From Microglena sp. YARC (taxonomy: Eukaryota; Chlorophyta; Chlorophyceae; Chlamydomonadales; Chlamydomonadaceae): DNA of 64,000 nt. The stretch's first letter is position 1. Each line of letters starts with the position of its first letter. Of the stretch, positions 35,040 to 43,000 are shown piece by piece. The stretch is taken from assembly GCA_022414725.1 (NCBI GenBank), contig JAJSRW010001638.1, positions 1-64,000 on the forward strand, read 5' to 3'. The translations under genes were made by a program, and so were the position numbers. The notes beneath the pieces were generated by a model. That model did not search any database. It was given only the letters and a program-made list of their open reading frames with translations, and had not been told where the DNA came from.

Positions 35040-36876
35040 GTGTGTGTGTGGTGGTGTGTGTGTGTATGTGGTGGTGGTGGTGTGTGTGTGTGTTGTGTGG
35101 TGGTGGTGGTGGTGGTGGTGGGGGGGGGGGGGGCGTGCCGAGGGCCCAAGGTTGACAAGAGAGGGAGAGAAACCATTATGTCGTCCCCTCAAGTGAAGGG
35201 CGCATGGACTGGCTGTTGCGTATCTGTGCTGCCATCATTCTCAACCAGAAAGGACGACTTATGAAGGTGTGTTTGGTGTAGGTGTCTGGGTGTGTGTGGT
35301 GGTGGTGGGGGTGCTTTATGTGTGGGGAGGGGGGGCTGGGGTGTGTGTGTCGGTGGGGGTGGGGTGGGGTGGGGGGGTCTTCAGTGTATCACTGGTGGTG
35401 GTGGTGGAGGGGGGGGTGGGGGTGGGGGGGGGGGGGGGGTCTTCAGTGTATCACTGGTGGTGGTGGTGGAGGGTGGGGGTGGGGTGGGGTGGGGGGGGGG
35501 GGGTCTTCAGTGTATCACTGGTGGTGGTGGTGGTGGAGGGGTGTGTGTGTGGGGGGGGGAATGGGGGTGGGGGGTGGGGGGGTCTTCAGTGTATCACTGG
35601 TTGTGGTGGTGGAGGGGTGTGTGTGTGGGGGGGGGGGGGGGGGATGGGGGGGGGGGGGGGGGTCTTTAGTTGTATTAATTTGCTTGTTTGTCTCCTGGTT
35701 ATTGCGCTTGACAAGAGAGAGGGAGAAACGATTCTCACCCACCCATCTCACCCACCCATCTCACACATCTCACCCCACCCCAGTACTGCATGCCTCACCT
35801 GCTCCACCTCCCCACCCCCCACCTCACTTCACCCCCCACCACCCCTCACCTCACCACACCGCAGTACTGCATGCCTCACCTGCTCCACCTCCCCCACCCC
35901 CCACCTCACTTCACCCCCACCACCCCTCAACTCACCACACCGCAGTACTGCATGCCTCACCTGCTCCACCTCCCCCACCCCCCACCTCACTTCACCCCCC
36001 ACCACCCCTCACCTCACCACACCGCAGTACTGCATGCCTCACCTGCTCCACCTCCCCCACCCCCCACCTCACTTCACCCCCCACCACCCCTCAACTCACC
36101 ACACCGCAGTACTGCATGCCTCACCTGCTCCACCTCCCCCACCCCCCACCTCACTTCACCCCCCACCACCCCTCACCTCACCACACCGCAGTACTGCATG
36201 CCTCACCTGCTCCACCTCCCCCACCCCCCACCTCACTTCACCCCCCACCACCCCTCAACTCACCCCACCCCAGTACTGCATGCCTTACCTGCTCCACCTC
36301 CCCCACCCCCACCTCACTTCACCCCCCCCACCCCTCAACTCACCACAGTACTGCATGCCTCACCTGCTCCACCTCTCCCACCCCCCACCTCACTTCACCC
36401 CCTCCACCCCCCACCCCCCACCCCCCACCCAACCCAACCCCACCCAACCCAACTCAACCCAACCCAACCCAAACCCCCAACGTCCCACCCCCACCCCCGC
36501 AGTCTGATTCCCCCCCCCCCCCCCCCCCAACCTAACCCAACCCAACCCAACCCCTAACCACCCACCCCTGCAGTCTGACTTCTCAGCCATCATGAAGACA
36601 CTTCAACGCTACCCTCCTGTGGATATCCATGCTCTCCTGTGTTTGAATTTGAATTTGAATTGTTACACTGTGTTTCCGCAGTCTTATCCCCCCTCCCCCC
36701 CCACACACCTCTCTTCACCCCCCCACACCCCCACACCCCAACCCACGCACACACAGTCTGACTTCTCAGCCATCATGAAGACACTTCAACGCTACCCTCC
36801 TGTGGATATCCAAGCCCTCTTGAAGTTGGCTGCGAGTCTTCCGTCATGCTCCGTGGCTCTTGGTGTCAGCTTGTAA
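22079..36876 (+). CDS. TBC1D13: TBC1D13-like Rab GTPase-activating protein, seven exons
   Basis: TBC-domain GAP that would stimulate GTP hydrolysis by a Rab; human TBC1D13 acts on Rab35 in membrane traffic, the substrate here is unknown. Exons: 22079-22390, 27135-27221, 29132-29302, 31645-31845, 34078-34263, 34769-34945, 36757-36876. All are phase 0 and join to 417 codons plus stop (human protein 400). Seen in order: LAFDGIPDHENLRATVWK, LGYLSP, DHPLSVDP..SWNTYFEDNE, the arginine-finger motif VERDVMR (D194, R197), NPGLRYIQGMNE with the glutamine finger (Y235, Q237), EADAFWCFMDLISEFRDHF, FRWITLLLSQEF, RIWDTILSD and a C-terminal YPPVDIQALLKLA. The divergent TBC motifs match TBC1D13 better than other TBC classes. 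Introns carry many exon-end echoes; the stop codon comes from an antisense SINE tail. Confidence 0.93.
22775..22982 (+). repeat. Three tandem copies of a ~60-bp GC-rich unit
   Basis: CCCTCCAGGGAGGGTCCACA, GCGCAGCAGCATAGGGGACC and AGAGCATCG repeat three times with few changes in TBC intron 1. Confidence 0.88.
23185..26880 (+). repeat. 88-bp satellite array, about 41 units
   Basis: The unit runs CATAGACAGGCCATAGTTGA, GCCAAGCCAAGCCCGCTGCA, CAACATACATACATGGCATA, ACATGCATTATTTCATGTAT, TTATGTGT. Inner units are nearly identical; edge units (23185-23460 and 26820-26880) are diverged and share variants such as CCCACTTCACA, so the array appears to be homogenised from within. It fills most of TBC intron 1. 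Confidence 0.95.
27135..27221 (+). CDS. TBC1D13: TBC1D13-like exon 2
   Basis: 29 codons: LILGYLSPSSEDWPKDL then AARRTQYHVFCD|GTAAGT. Acceptor TTGCAACAG. This is the only copy that keeps the LILGYLSP part with a good acceptor; the acceptor region alone also recurs at about 26930 and 27065. Confidence 0.88.
27900..28270 (+). repeat. ACACCATACCAC microsatellite
   Basis: CACACCATACCACACAACA repeats with small changes for about 370 bp inside TBC intron 2. Long cysteine/valine frames on the opposite strand are its by-product. Confidence 0.92.
28310..28522 (+). mobile_element. tRNA-SINE, full-length type-A copy (S5)
   Basis: It starts GTAGCCCCTTTCAGTG; box A TGGTCTAATGG, box B GGTTCGATTCC, body GGTCGTTGTCAACCGCGATG, tail ACGCCCCACCAGGCGTTATC. 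AGCCAGT flanks both ends (28303-28309 and 28523-28529). It is inserted in an exon-2 echo, splitting CCAGT from GCCATGTGTTCTGTG. Confidence 0.88.
29132..29302 (+). CDS. TBC1D13: TBC1D13-like exon 3
   Basis: 57 codons: ELIVDPRRGADV, an acidic linker, SSDHPLSVDPCSSWNTYFED and NEIMIQ|GTGTG. DHPL..(x)..SxWNTYFxDNE is a TBC1D13 signature. Acceptor CGCAACACAG after a CCCA repeat. Confidence 0.92.
29672..29836 (+). mobile_element. tRNA-SINE, type-A copy lacking the tail (S6)
   Basis: CCCGTTTCAGTGAATCAATT, box A TGGTTTAGTGG, box B GGTTCGATTCCCCC, body to GTACGA, then it runs straight into an exon-3 echo. The hairpin tail is missing. Confidence 0.8.
30042..30219 (+). mobile_element. AT-rich hAT-like MITE (family 2)
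   Basis: It starts TAGGGATCGGCA and ends TTTGCCGTTCCCTA. It is rich in ATATGATATCAT palindromes. The flanks TATATGAC (30034-30041) and TTTATGAC (30220-30227) match at 7 of 8 positions, as expected for a hAT 8-bp target-site duplication. Confidence 0.75.
30335..30505 (-). repeat. Dispersed repeat R4, inverted copy
   Basis: Reverse complement of the 18348-18512 repeat: CCCAGATTCAT, CGTCCGA, GTCAGCCAACTG, TAACTAACTGGCT and CCGTTGCCAACACT in order. Confidence 0.72.
30850..31372 (+). repeat. TTGATGTA minisatellite maturing into a 21-bp array
   Basis: Loose copies of TTCTTGATGTACAAGAAAGG (30870-31070) pass into about 14 tight 21-bp units TGATGTATGTACGGAATGTG. Being divisible by three, the 21-bp unit reads as a seven-residue repeat on both strands. 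Confidence 0.92.
31455..31590 (+). pseudogene. Echo of TBC exon 4, 5' part
   Basis: CAGGTTGAGAGGGACGTGAT ... CTGGAGAGGACTCCGAGGCA then CCGCTGAGAGG: the frame hits TGA where the real exon reads CACCGAGAGG. It continues to GCCAAGCTAGGC and loses the rest. Confidence 0.85.
31645..31845 (+). CDS. TBC1D13: TBC1D13-like exon 4 (catalytic fingers)
   Basis: 67 codons: VERDVMRTHPDMPFFSGEDP, HREEMKRALFMYAKLNPGLR, YIQGMNELISPLYYLF, KNDSDLL|GTGAG. It holds the Arg finger (seventh residue) and the Gln finger (YIQ). It is the only full-length open copy of four related segments. Confidence 0.93.
31895..32135 (+). pseudogene. Two echoes of TBC exon 4, 3' part
   Basis: ATGAAAAGGGCCTTGTCCAT ... TTTGAGGTGTATCTAGGTAA (TAG replaces the Gln-finger CAG) ... 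CTCTTCAAGAACGACTCAGA with GTGAG donor, then a third, shorter copy from 32070 with ATCTAGGG. Both would be non-functional. Confidence 0.87.
32215..32330 (+). pseudogene. Echo of TBC exon 5
   Basis: CACAGGCTCGTAAATACGGG, GAGGCAGATGCCTTCTGGTG, then ATAATTTCCTAATTCAGGGA: TAA replaces GAA of the EFRDHF motif. It continues to CTCGACAATGC. Confidence 0.87.
32370..33340 (+). repeat. CAACACC/ACCCACC low-complexity tract in TBC intron 4
   Basis: AACAACACC and CACCCACCA alternate for almost 1 kb with higher-order copies of about 100-140 bp near the 3' end (33015-33290). All three forward frames are open for hundreds of codons (Thr/Asn/Pro/Gln), which is a composition effect. Confidence 0.93.
33355..34020 (+). 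repeat. Further TBC exon-5 echoes
   Basis: TGTGCAGGCTCATAAATACA + GCCTTCTGGTGCTTCATGGA at 33362-33420, GCAGACGCATTCTGGTGCTT at 33576, GGCTCATAAATACGGTGAGG at 33670-33725 and GGCTCGTAAATATGGCAAGG at 33943-34000. The first and last run into GT/TG-rich DNA where the exon should continue. Confidence 0.87.
33827..33937 (-). mobile_element. tRNA-SINE, 5'-truncated copy with 15-bp flanking repeat (S7)
   Basis: Antisense tail ATGATAACGCCTGGTGGGGC, body to CGCGGTTGACGACGACC. TTTGCAGGCTCGTAA flanks both sides (33812-33826 and 33938-33952), a perfect 15-bp duplication lying in a TBC exon-5 echo. Because echoes are themselves tandem, a pre-existing echo could mimic the duplication. Confidence 0.8.
34078..34263 (+). 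CDS. TBC1D13: TBC1D13-like exon 5
   Basis: 62 codons: ARKYGEADAFWCFMDLISEF, RDHFCQKLDNAETGIRATMR, RLMRLLKYCDHNLWHHIEVV, EK|GTGAG. Acceptor ATCTTGTGCAG. Only this copy is complete. Confidence 0.94.
34290..34357 (+). repeat. Echo of the TBC exon-5 3' end
   Basis: CTTGTGATGAGCTTGTTGAAG, TTGCGGCCACAACTTGTGGC and ACCACATCGAGGTGGTGGAA with AAAG|GTGGG. Confidence 0.88.
34769..34945 (+). CDS. TBC1D13: TBC1D13-like exon 6
   Basis: 59 codons: VDPQFYSFRWITLLLSQEFA, FSDTLRIWDTILSDPQGRMD, CLLRICAAMILNQKEQLMK|GTGTG. FRWLTLLLSQEF and RIWD are core TBC motifs. A CA-rich run ends at the acceptor CCTCGCAG; a GT-rich run follows the donor. Confidence 0.94.
34946..35700 (+). repeat. GT/GGT-rich tract with an exon-6 echo
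   Basis: (GT)n then (GGT)n and G runs follow the donor. At 35196-35266 ATGGACTGGCTGTTGCGTAT ... AACCAGAAAGGACGACTTAT and GAAG|GTGTG repeats the exon-6 end. Four units with TCTTCAGTGTATCACTGGT plus (GGT)n follow. Confidence 0.88.
35770..36400 (+). repeat. About 82-bp C-rich minisatellite in TBC intron 6
   Basis: About eight units of CCGCAGTACTGCATGCCTCA, CCTGCTCCACCTCCCCCACC, CCCCACCTCACTTCACCCC, CACCACCCCTCACCTCACC. Each unit ends in an acceptor-like CC(G/C)CAG. Confidence 0.92.
36495..36700 (+). repeat. Echoes of the TBC exon-7 5' end
   Basis: CTGCAG|TCTGACTTCTCAGCCATCAT ... GTGGATATCCATGCTCTCC at 36568-36640 copies the first 60 nt of exon 7; shorter CGCAG|TCTGATTCC and CGCAG|TCTTATCC lie at 36497 and 36678. 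Confidence 0.88.
36757..36876 (+). CDS. TBC1D13: TBC1D13-like exon 7 (C-terminus)
   Basis: 39 codons plus stop: SDFSAIMKTLQRYPPVDIQA, LLKLAASLPSCSVALGVSL. The first 23 match the TBC1D13 C-terminus. The reading ends TTG TAA TGA TAA, where TAATGATAA is the antisense end of a SINE tail. Confidence 0.9.
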   Translation, partial: SDFSAIMKTLQRYPPVDIQALLKLAASLPSCSVALGVSL

Positions 36877-36902
36877 TGATAAGGCCTGGTGGGGCGTGAT
36901 AT
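36874..36902 (-). mobile_element. SINE tail fragment (S8a)
   Basis: TAATGATAAGGCCTGGTGGG and GCGTG correspond to the last 25-30 bp of the SINE in antisense. It supplies the TBC stop codons. Confidence 0.75.
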
Positions 36903-37002
36903 ATGTTGTTACAGTCCAGGGATAGGCTAAAGGGTCTTGCCCAACCGTGTAGGAGGGGCTTAACAAGAAAAAGCACTGATGAATTGAACTCCAGAAGTGA
37001 AC

Positions 37003-37200
37003 GCCTGTTGGGGCTTGGTATTAAGGGAACCTGTCTTACAGCGGTAGAGAAAGGGCTGCTACTTTACCTGGACAAAGCTACCATGGCGGTTGACAGCGAA
37101 CACTGCACTGAAGCGCACCCGTAGGGATTTGAACTAGGCACCTCCTTGTTAGTTCAAGCTCTAGTGGTCTACCATTTAGCCATTCGTCGAACCGGGATTG
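37003..37200 (-). mobile_element. tRNA-SINE, full-length type-B copy (S8b)
   Basis: Minus strand: GACGAATGGCTAAATGGTAG, AGTTCAAATCCCTACGGGTG, CGCTGTCAACCGCCATGGTA, AAGCCCCAACAGGCGTTC. Same head type as 19605 and 41965. Confidence 0.8.
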
Positions 37201-37269
37201 TAATAACTTAAATAAATAAATGGTTCACCAAATTACGAGGCGTGAGGTTGAGGGGGCCAGCCCGTTTGC

Positions 37270-38800
37270 TTGCCCTGGGCCACTGAGGACACTGAGGGCA
37301 ACAGGGGGGGCACTGAGGGCAACTGGGGGGCACTGGGGGCAACAGTCGGTTTGGTTGTTGATTTTGATTCTTTGAGGTTGGGTAAGACCCTTGGGCCAAA
37401 GTGGCTACCCCTAACTCTATGTTACATACTGTACATACAACTAGGCATTATGGTGTTTGTTTGTTTGTTCATTCGTTAGGGAGGTAGGGAGGTAGGTAGT
37501 TGTGCCGTGTGTGAACTCCTTGAATTTGATTTTGATGGATCCACCGAGGTAACTTCGTACGATTTACTTGTTTAATGCACATCAGCTAATGTAGAGGAAT
37601 CATTTTGCTCTCAGCATGGAAAAAGAGGTTCTCATATTTTCTTCTCGTACGTACTTCTTGAGGACAACTGGACATCATGCTATCACTACCTCTCGGGATT
37701 GATTATTTGAGGTTGGGTGAGTACCTACAGTCTTATTGGTTACACCTGATAAAATCACGCCCCTCGTGGTGTCATCCTTTTTTTGCTACACCTGAGCTGT
37801 AACATACGCACTCACACACATCCCTGGGGCTACCGCTTGGCCACAGTTTGCAACACAGTTTGGCACACTTTACAATATTACACGACTAAAATTGGAAAAG
37901 CGGGAAATTGGCGGAGAGAGTTGGCTATCAGAGCAGCAGATGGCACAAGATTAAAGTGCAGCGGACCAACTAACGCGTTAGCAACTTCGTCAGGGCCAGG
38001 GTTGCTTGCCGACAACACTGCAAACAACCGGACGCAGGGGAGACCCTAGGGGCTCCACCAAAAACAGCACACACACTAGAGGACGTCAGCATACGTATGC
38101 AGAATGAACAACATGACATCAGGGTACTTCAAACGGACCCCAGGGGCTGCGTCATGGGACGCACCCTAATTCGGTTTGTCGCGTCCTGAGACGCACCTAA
38201 TTTGGTATGTTGCGTCCTGGGACGCAATCAAGCCCTTAGGCTGCGTCCCACTCTCAACAGAACCCGTAGCCCACGGCAATAGAGTGGCGGTGGGCCAATC
38301 AACTGCTGGATGAGACGCAACTAACATCCTGAACCTGCGTCTGCGACGCAACCAACATCCTGAACCTTTTGAATTTCAATTTCCCGAACCTGTGTCTGGG
38401 ACGCAACGGACCCTCCCATGCTGCGTCTGCGACGCAACGGACCCTTCCCTTGTTGCGTCCTGCACTACCCTGCATGACATACGTGAGTTGTGCAACAAGA
38501 AGTCGCAGAACAGGTCAGATACACATTTGGGATATGCTGCATCACAGTAGCACAGTTTATTCTGCTTTACTTAGCAATTTTTCATTGTAGCACGAGCTCA
38601 GCGCATCAGTCAGTAGAACGATTGTTTGGGGTTCAGTTCATCATAGCTTTTTATTTTCAGCCCTTCCTGTCACAGTAGGGCAAGTCCCTTCAGCCTATTT
38701 GGCCTACCTCTAGATTGCAACATATATGCATACAGTTTATTTTGCTGGTTGGCTCCAGTGCCAGCAAACGGCCACCCCCCTCAACCTCACACCCCTTCCG
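37270..38800. other. 3'-3' intergenic stretch without a gene
   Basis: No exon recognised. It holds short CACTGAGGGCAACNGGGGG repeats (37285-37345), a diverged dispersed repeat (37543-37650), the TGCGTC/GACGCA palindrome cluster (38145-38465) and an inverted R3 repeat (38665-38716). Confidence 0.6.
38145..38465. repeat. Cluster of TGCGTC(N3-4)GACGCA palindromes
   Basis: TGCGTCATGGGACGCA, CGCGTCCTGAGACGCA, TGCGTCCTGGGACGCA, TGCGTCTGCGACGCA (twice) and TGTGTCTGGGACGCA, plus half sites TGCGTCC and GAGACGCAA, occur within 320 bp between the two convergent genes. Confidence 0.8.
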
Positions 38801-38824
38801 AGGCGTACTGTTTATTTATTTGTC

Positions 38825-39060
38825 TTTGTTACGGTACGGCTTATAGGCCGTACCCTGAGCCACGCTGAGTCACCTGCGAGAGGCTGCGTACACTCTCTAT
38901 CCAGTCTGCTAGTGGCTGTGACCGCCAGCCAGCTAGTGACTGTGTCCACGCCAGTCAGTTGTTCTGCTGGCGTACTTAGCCGCTGAGGTTGTATATTTCT
39001 GAAGGATACTTAACCTCTCCCTTGACACAAATAGATATAAATCGCCTGTGTGAGTACAGC
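38825..39060 (+). repeat. LTR-like or promoter-like dispersed repeat
   Basis: It contains the palindrome GGTACGGCTTATAGGCCGTACC, GTCCACGCCAGTCAG and GATATAAATCG. It aligns loosely with 20988-21165. Confidence 0.35.
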
Positions 39061-39324
39061 AGCTGCTGACTACACAAGTTTTAGGTATTCACTTAATACC
39101 GTATGACATGCACACAGCCTGTTTCGGTGATACGATTGGTCTAGTGGAACGCCAAATTGCTGAAACGAAGCAGGGTTGGGGGTTCGATTCCCCCTTAGTC
39201 GCCCTGAGCGTTGCAGGTCGTTGTCAACTGCGATGGTATCTTGTCCAGTTGAGGTGGTAGACCGTTCCCTGCTCGCGTACGACGGGTTCCCTTGATACCA
39301 CGCCCCACCAGGCGTTATCATTAC

Positions 39325-39360
<36 letters not shown>

Positions 39361-39435
39361 CCTCTACGAGTACAGCAGCTGCTGACTACACAAGTTGTAG
39401 GTATTCAGTTAATACCGTATGGCATGCACATCGAC
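39045..39435 (+). repeat. 75-bp direct repeats around a SINE
   Basis: GAGTACAGCAGCTGCTGACT, ACACAAGTTTTAGGTATTCA, CTTAATACCGTATGACATGC at 39052-39117 recurs at 39369-39430 with about five changes. It is too long for a target-site duplication, so it is a segmental duplication with the SINE and an (AT)n run between the copies. Confidence 0.85.
39118..39324 (+). mobile_element. tRNA-SINE, full-length type-A copy (S9)
   Basis: CCTGTTTCGGTGATACGATT, box A TGGTCTAGTGG, box B GGTTCGATTCC, body GGTCGTTGTCAACTGCGATG, tail ACGCCCCACCAGGCGTTATC followed by ATTACTTTA and (AT)n. Confidence 0.85.
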
Positions 39436-39819
39436 CCCTGCAAACACTAGTCACCGCTATCGAGTCATGTTTCAGGAATTCGTACATGGTATACAAGATC
39501 CGGGCTGGCATCAGATAGACAGACGATCTGACAGATGGATGGATGGATGGGTGGACGGAATAAACCCCGAACGGATGGACGGATAAATATATAAATATAT
39601 ATAGTAGTCATCTGTAGTAATATATAGTTTTTTCCGTGCCCTGACTTATCAATCAATCTTTCTACCTATCTATCTGTCTAATATATATAAGATAGCTAGA
39701 TAGATAGGTATAATTATATATTGATCAGTCAGGGCTTGAGAAACAACTTTTCAACTTCTAATACCACGATCATCTAATAGGGCAATGTCTACAAAATAAG
39801 GATTTGGCGATCATCCCCC

Positions 39820-40083
39820 TTAATCCTTCTTCTGGACGCTGTCAGCATCAGAAACAGCGTCCTGTGGAGTTGAGGATGTGGACGAGCCAATTTCAGCATC
39901 AGAACCAGCGTCTTCAAGTGTTGAGGATGCGGACGAGTCAATTTCAGCATCAGAACCGGCGTCCTTAGGTGGTGAGGATGCAGGCGGGGTGCTGGGTGCG
40001 GGCGGGGCGCTGTCCGATGAATTGAACGCACTCTTCAATGCAGATTGCGCGGCAAAGTAGTTTACAGTCTCAGTCAACACCTC
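39820..40083 (-). CDS. LON-domain gene exon 7 (C-terminus)
   Basis: 87 codons and stop: [20 protein letters not shown], then three imperfect repeats around [17 protein letters not shown] (a 54-bp coding minisatellite), ending DSVQKKD. Sense-strand acceptor CACCCTGCAG after (CCACCA)n. The first 20 residues match the conserved C-terminus of plant LON-domain proteins. Confidence 0.86.
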   Translation of the reverse strand, partial: EVLTETVNYFAAQSALKSAFNSSDSAPPAPSTPPASSPPKDAGSDAEIDSSASSTLEDAGSDAEIGSSTSSTPQDAVSDADSVQKKD

Positions 40084-43000
40084 CTGCAGGGTGGAAGAGA
40101 AAGTGGTGGTGGTGGTTGGTGGTGGTTGTTCTTAAACAGGGTGGTGGTGGTGGTGGACAAGTGGTGGTGGTGGTGGTTCTTAAACTGAGTGGTGGTGGTG
40201 GTGGGCAAGTGGTGGTGGTGGTGGTTCTTAAACTGAGTGGTGGTGGTGGTGGACAAGTGGTGGTGGTGGTGGTTCATAAACTGAGTGGTGGTGGTGGTGG
40301 ACAAGTGGTGGTGGAGGTGGTTCTTAAACTGAGTGGTGGTGGTGGTGGTTCATAAACTGAGTGGTGGTGGTGGTGGACAAGTGGTGGTGGTGGTGGTTCT
40401 TAAACTGAGTGGTGGTGGTGGTGGACAAGTGGTGGTGGTGGTGGTTCATAAACTGAGTGGTGGTGGTGGTGGACTAGTGGTGGCGGTGGTGGTTCATAAA
40501 CTGAGTGGTGGTGGTGGTGGACAAGTGGTGGTGGAGGTGGTTCTTAAACTGAGTGGTGGTGGTGGTGGACAAGTGGTGGTGGTGGTGGTTCATAAACTGA
40601 GTGGTGGTGGTGGTGGACAAGTGGTGGTGGTGGTGGTTCTTAAACTGAGTGGTGGTGGTGGTGGACAAGTGGTGGTGGTGGTGGTTCTTAAACTGAGTGG
40701 TGGTGGTGGTGGACAAGTGGTGGTGGTGGTGGCTCTTAAACAGAGGTAATGGTAGTGATAGTGCTGGTGGTGATTGTTCTTACAAATCAGTAGTGGTGGT
40801 GGTGGAGGTGGACAAGTGGTGGTGGTGGTTCCTACAAATAGTGGTGGTGGTTTTGGTGAGGTGGTGGTTTTAAAACCGAGTGGTGGTGGTGGTGGCGGTG
40901 ATTCTTGGACATAGTGGTGGTGGTGGTACTTAAACAGATAGTGGTGGGGGTGGGGTGGTTAAACAGAGGCAGTGGTGGTGCACTGACTGAGGAGGAGAGG
41001 AATGAGGCAAACACACGCAGACGTTTAGCCTATGCTGCTGCCCAAGAAGGCAGGCCTCAGGATTTTCACAAAGCTGTTAATCTCTCCCTTGCACCCCACC
41101 ACCACACACACACCCCACCACCACACACACAACCCACCACACATACATACACACACCAGCACCACACACACAAACAGGAGGAACGCGAAGCTGTCAATCT
41201 CGCCCTTGCACCGCTGACCGCGCGAGAAGATAATGATAACGCCTGGTGCGGCATGGTGTTAAGGGAACCCGTCGTACAGGTAGGGAGCGGTCTTCTACCT
41301 CAACTGGACAAGCTACCATCGCGGTTGACAACGACCTGCAACCTTAGGGCGACTATAGGTTGAATCAAACCCCCGACCCTACATCTTCAAGGCGACTCGG
41401 TGTACCACAACACCAATTGATTCGCTGAAAGGGGCTACTGCCCGAGAAGAAGAATCCGCAGGTCTGCAGATTTTCAATTGGGCTGGTCTGGTGTTCTCAG
41501 CGGGGACGGAATCTGATTAACTGCTCACAAGTTGACCATAATAGGTCGAATCTGCAGCCTGCACTTAAATCTCCTGAGTCGTTCTGCACGATCAAAATGT
41601 GTAACCTGTTCTGTAACCCAGACCAGGAACAAGGATTTGGGTGGTGGGTAGGGGTGAGGGGTGGCCAACAGCCACACGGGCAATGTACTAGTAATACTAA
41701 CGAGAATAATGTGTGATGATGTACTAGTAGTAATAAATAATAAGAATAATATGTAATAAGAATAATGTATGATAAGAATATGTATACATATGTAAAAATA
41801 TATCTAATAAGAATAATGTATAATAATGTCCCGCTTCCACCCACCTTCTCCTTTTGTAAGCGCTTCACGATGCTATTCTCCTCAAGCATCTGCACCAACA
41901 GCATCACACATGTATGTTAGTATGGGTGTCAGGTATGTACGTTAGTATGGGTGTCAGGTAGAATCCCCTTTAGACGAATGGCTCAATGGTAGAGCTCGTT
42001 GAAACAAAACGTGCGGGGTTCAAATCTCAACGGGTGCGCTTTAGTGTTCAAGGTCGCTGTCAACCGCCATGGTAGCTTTGTCCAGGTTAAGTAGCAGCTC
42101 GTTCCCTGCTGCAAAGACGGGGCTCCCTCAATCCCACGCCCCACCAGGCATTATCATCACCCCCTTCAGACTTACTATCTGTTGTAGCACACTGAACACC
42201 ACACACACACAACACACAAACACACCAACCCTCACCTCCTGTTGTAGCACTCTGAAGTCACTGAAGAATGTGATGACCCAACAGTTCAGTTCACAAGGGC
42301 TTACACTAGCTAGCTTCTCTGGATCAAGCACCCCACGCATCCAACCCTGTAAGCCAAGCACAATCACCCCGCCCCTGTCCCCCCCCCATTACACCAATCC
42401 CAGCCCCAAACACCCACACACACCAAACCCACTCACACCAACCCATACCAACCCCAACCCAAACACACCAACCCATACCCACCCACATCAAACCCACCAA
42501 CACCAACCCACACAAACCAACCCATACCCACCCACATCAAACCCACCAACACCAACCCATACCCACCCACATCAAACCCACCAACACCAACCCACACACA
42601 CCAACCCATACCCACCCACATCAAACCCACCAACACCAACCCATACCCACCCACATCAAACCCACCAACACCAACCCACACACACCAAACCAAACCAACC
42701 CACATCAAACTAACCAACACCAACCCCAAGCACCAACCCATACCAACCCAAACCCACCCACATCAAACCCACCAACACCAACCCACACACACCAACCCAT
42801 ACCAAACCCACCAACACCAACCCCAAGCAACAACCCACACCAACCCAAACGCACCCACACACATCAAACCCACCAACACCAACCCACACGACCAACCCAT
42901 ACCAACCCACATCAAACCCACCAACACCAACCCACACACACTAACCCATACCCACCCACATCAAACCCACCAACACCAACCCACACACACTAACCCATAC

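Noticed and set aside
35269..36557. Gly/Val-rich then Pro/His-rich frames of over 400 codons
   Set aside because: They cross a (GGT)n tract and an 82-bp C-rich minisatellite between TBC exons 6 and 7.
40038..40749. Val/Gly-rich repeat protein on the plus strand
   Set aside because: The 48-bp TGG minisatellite before LON exon 7; unit length divisible by three keeps it open.
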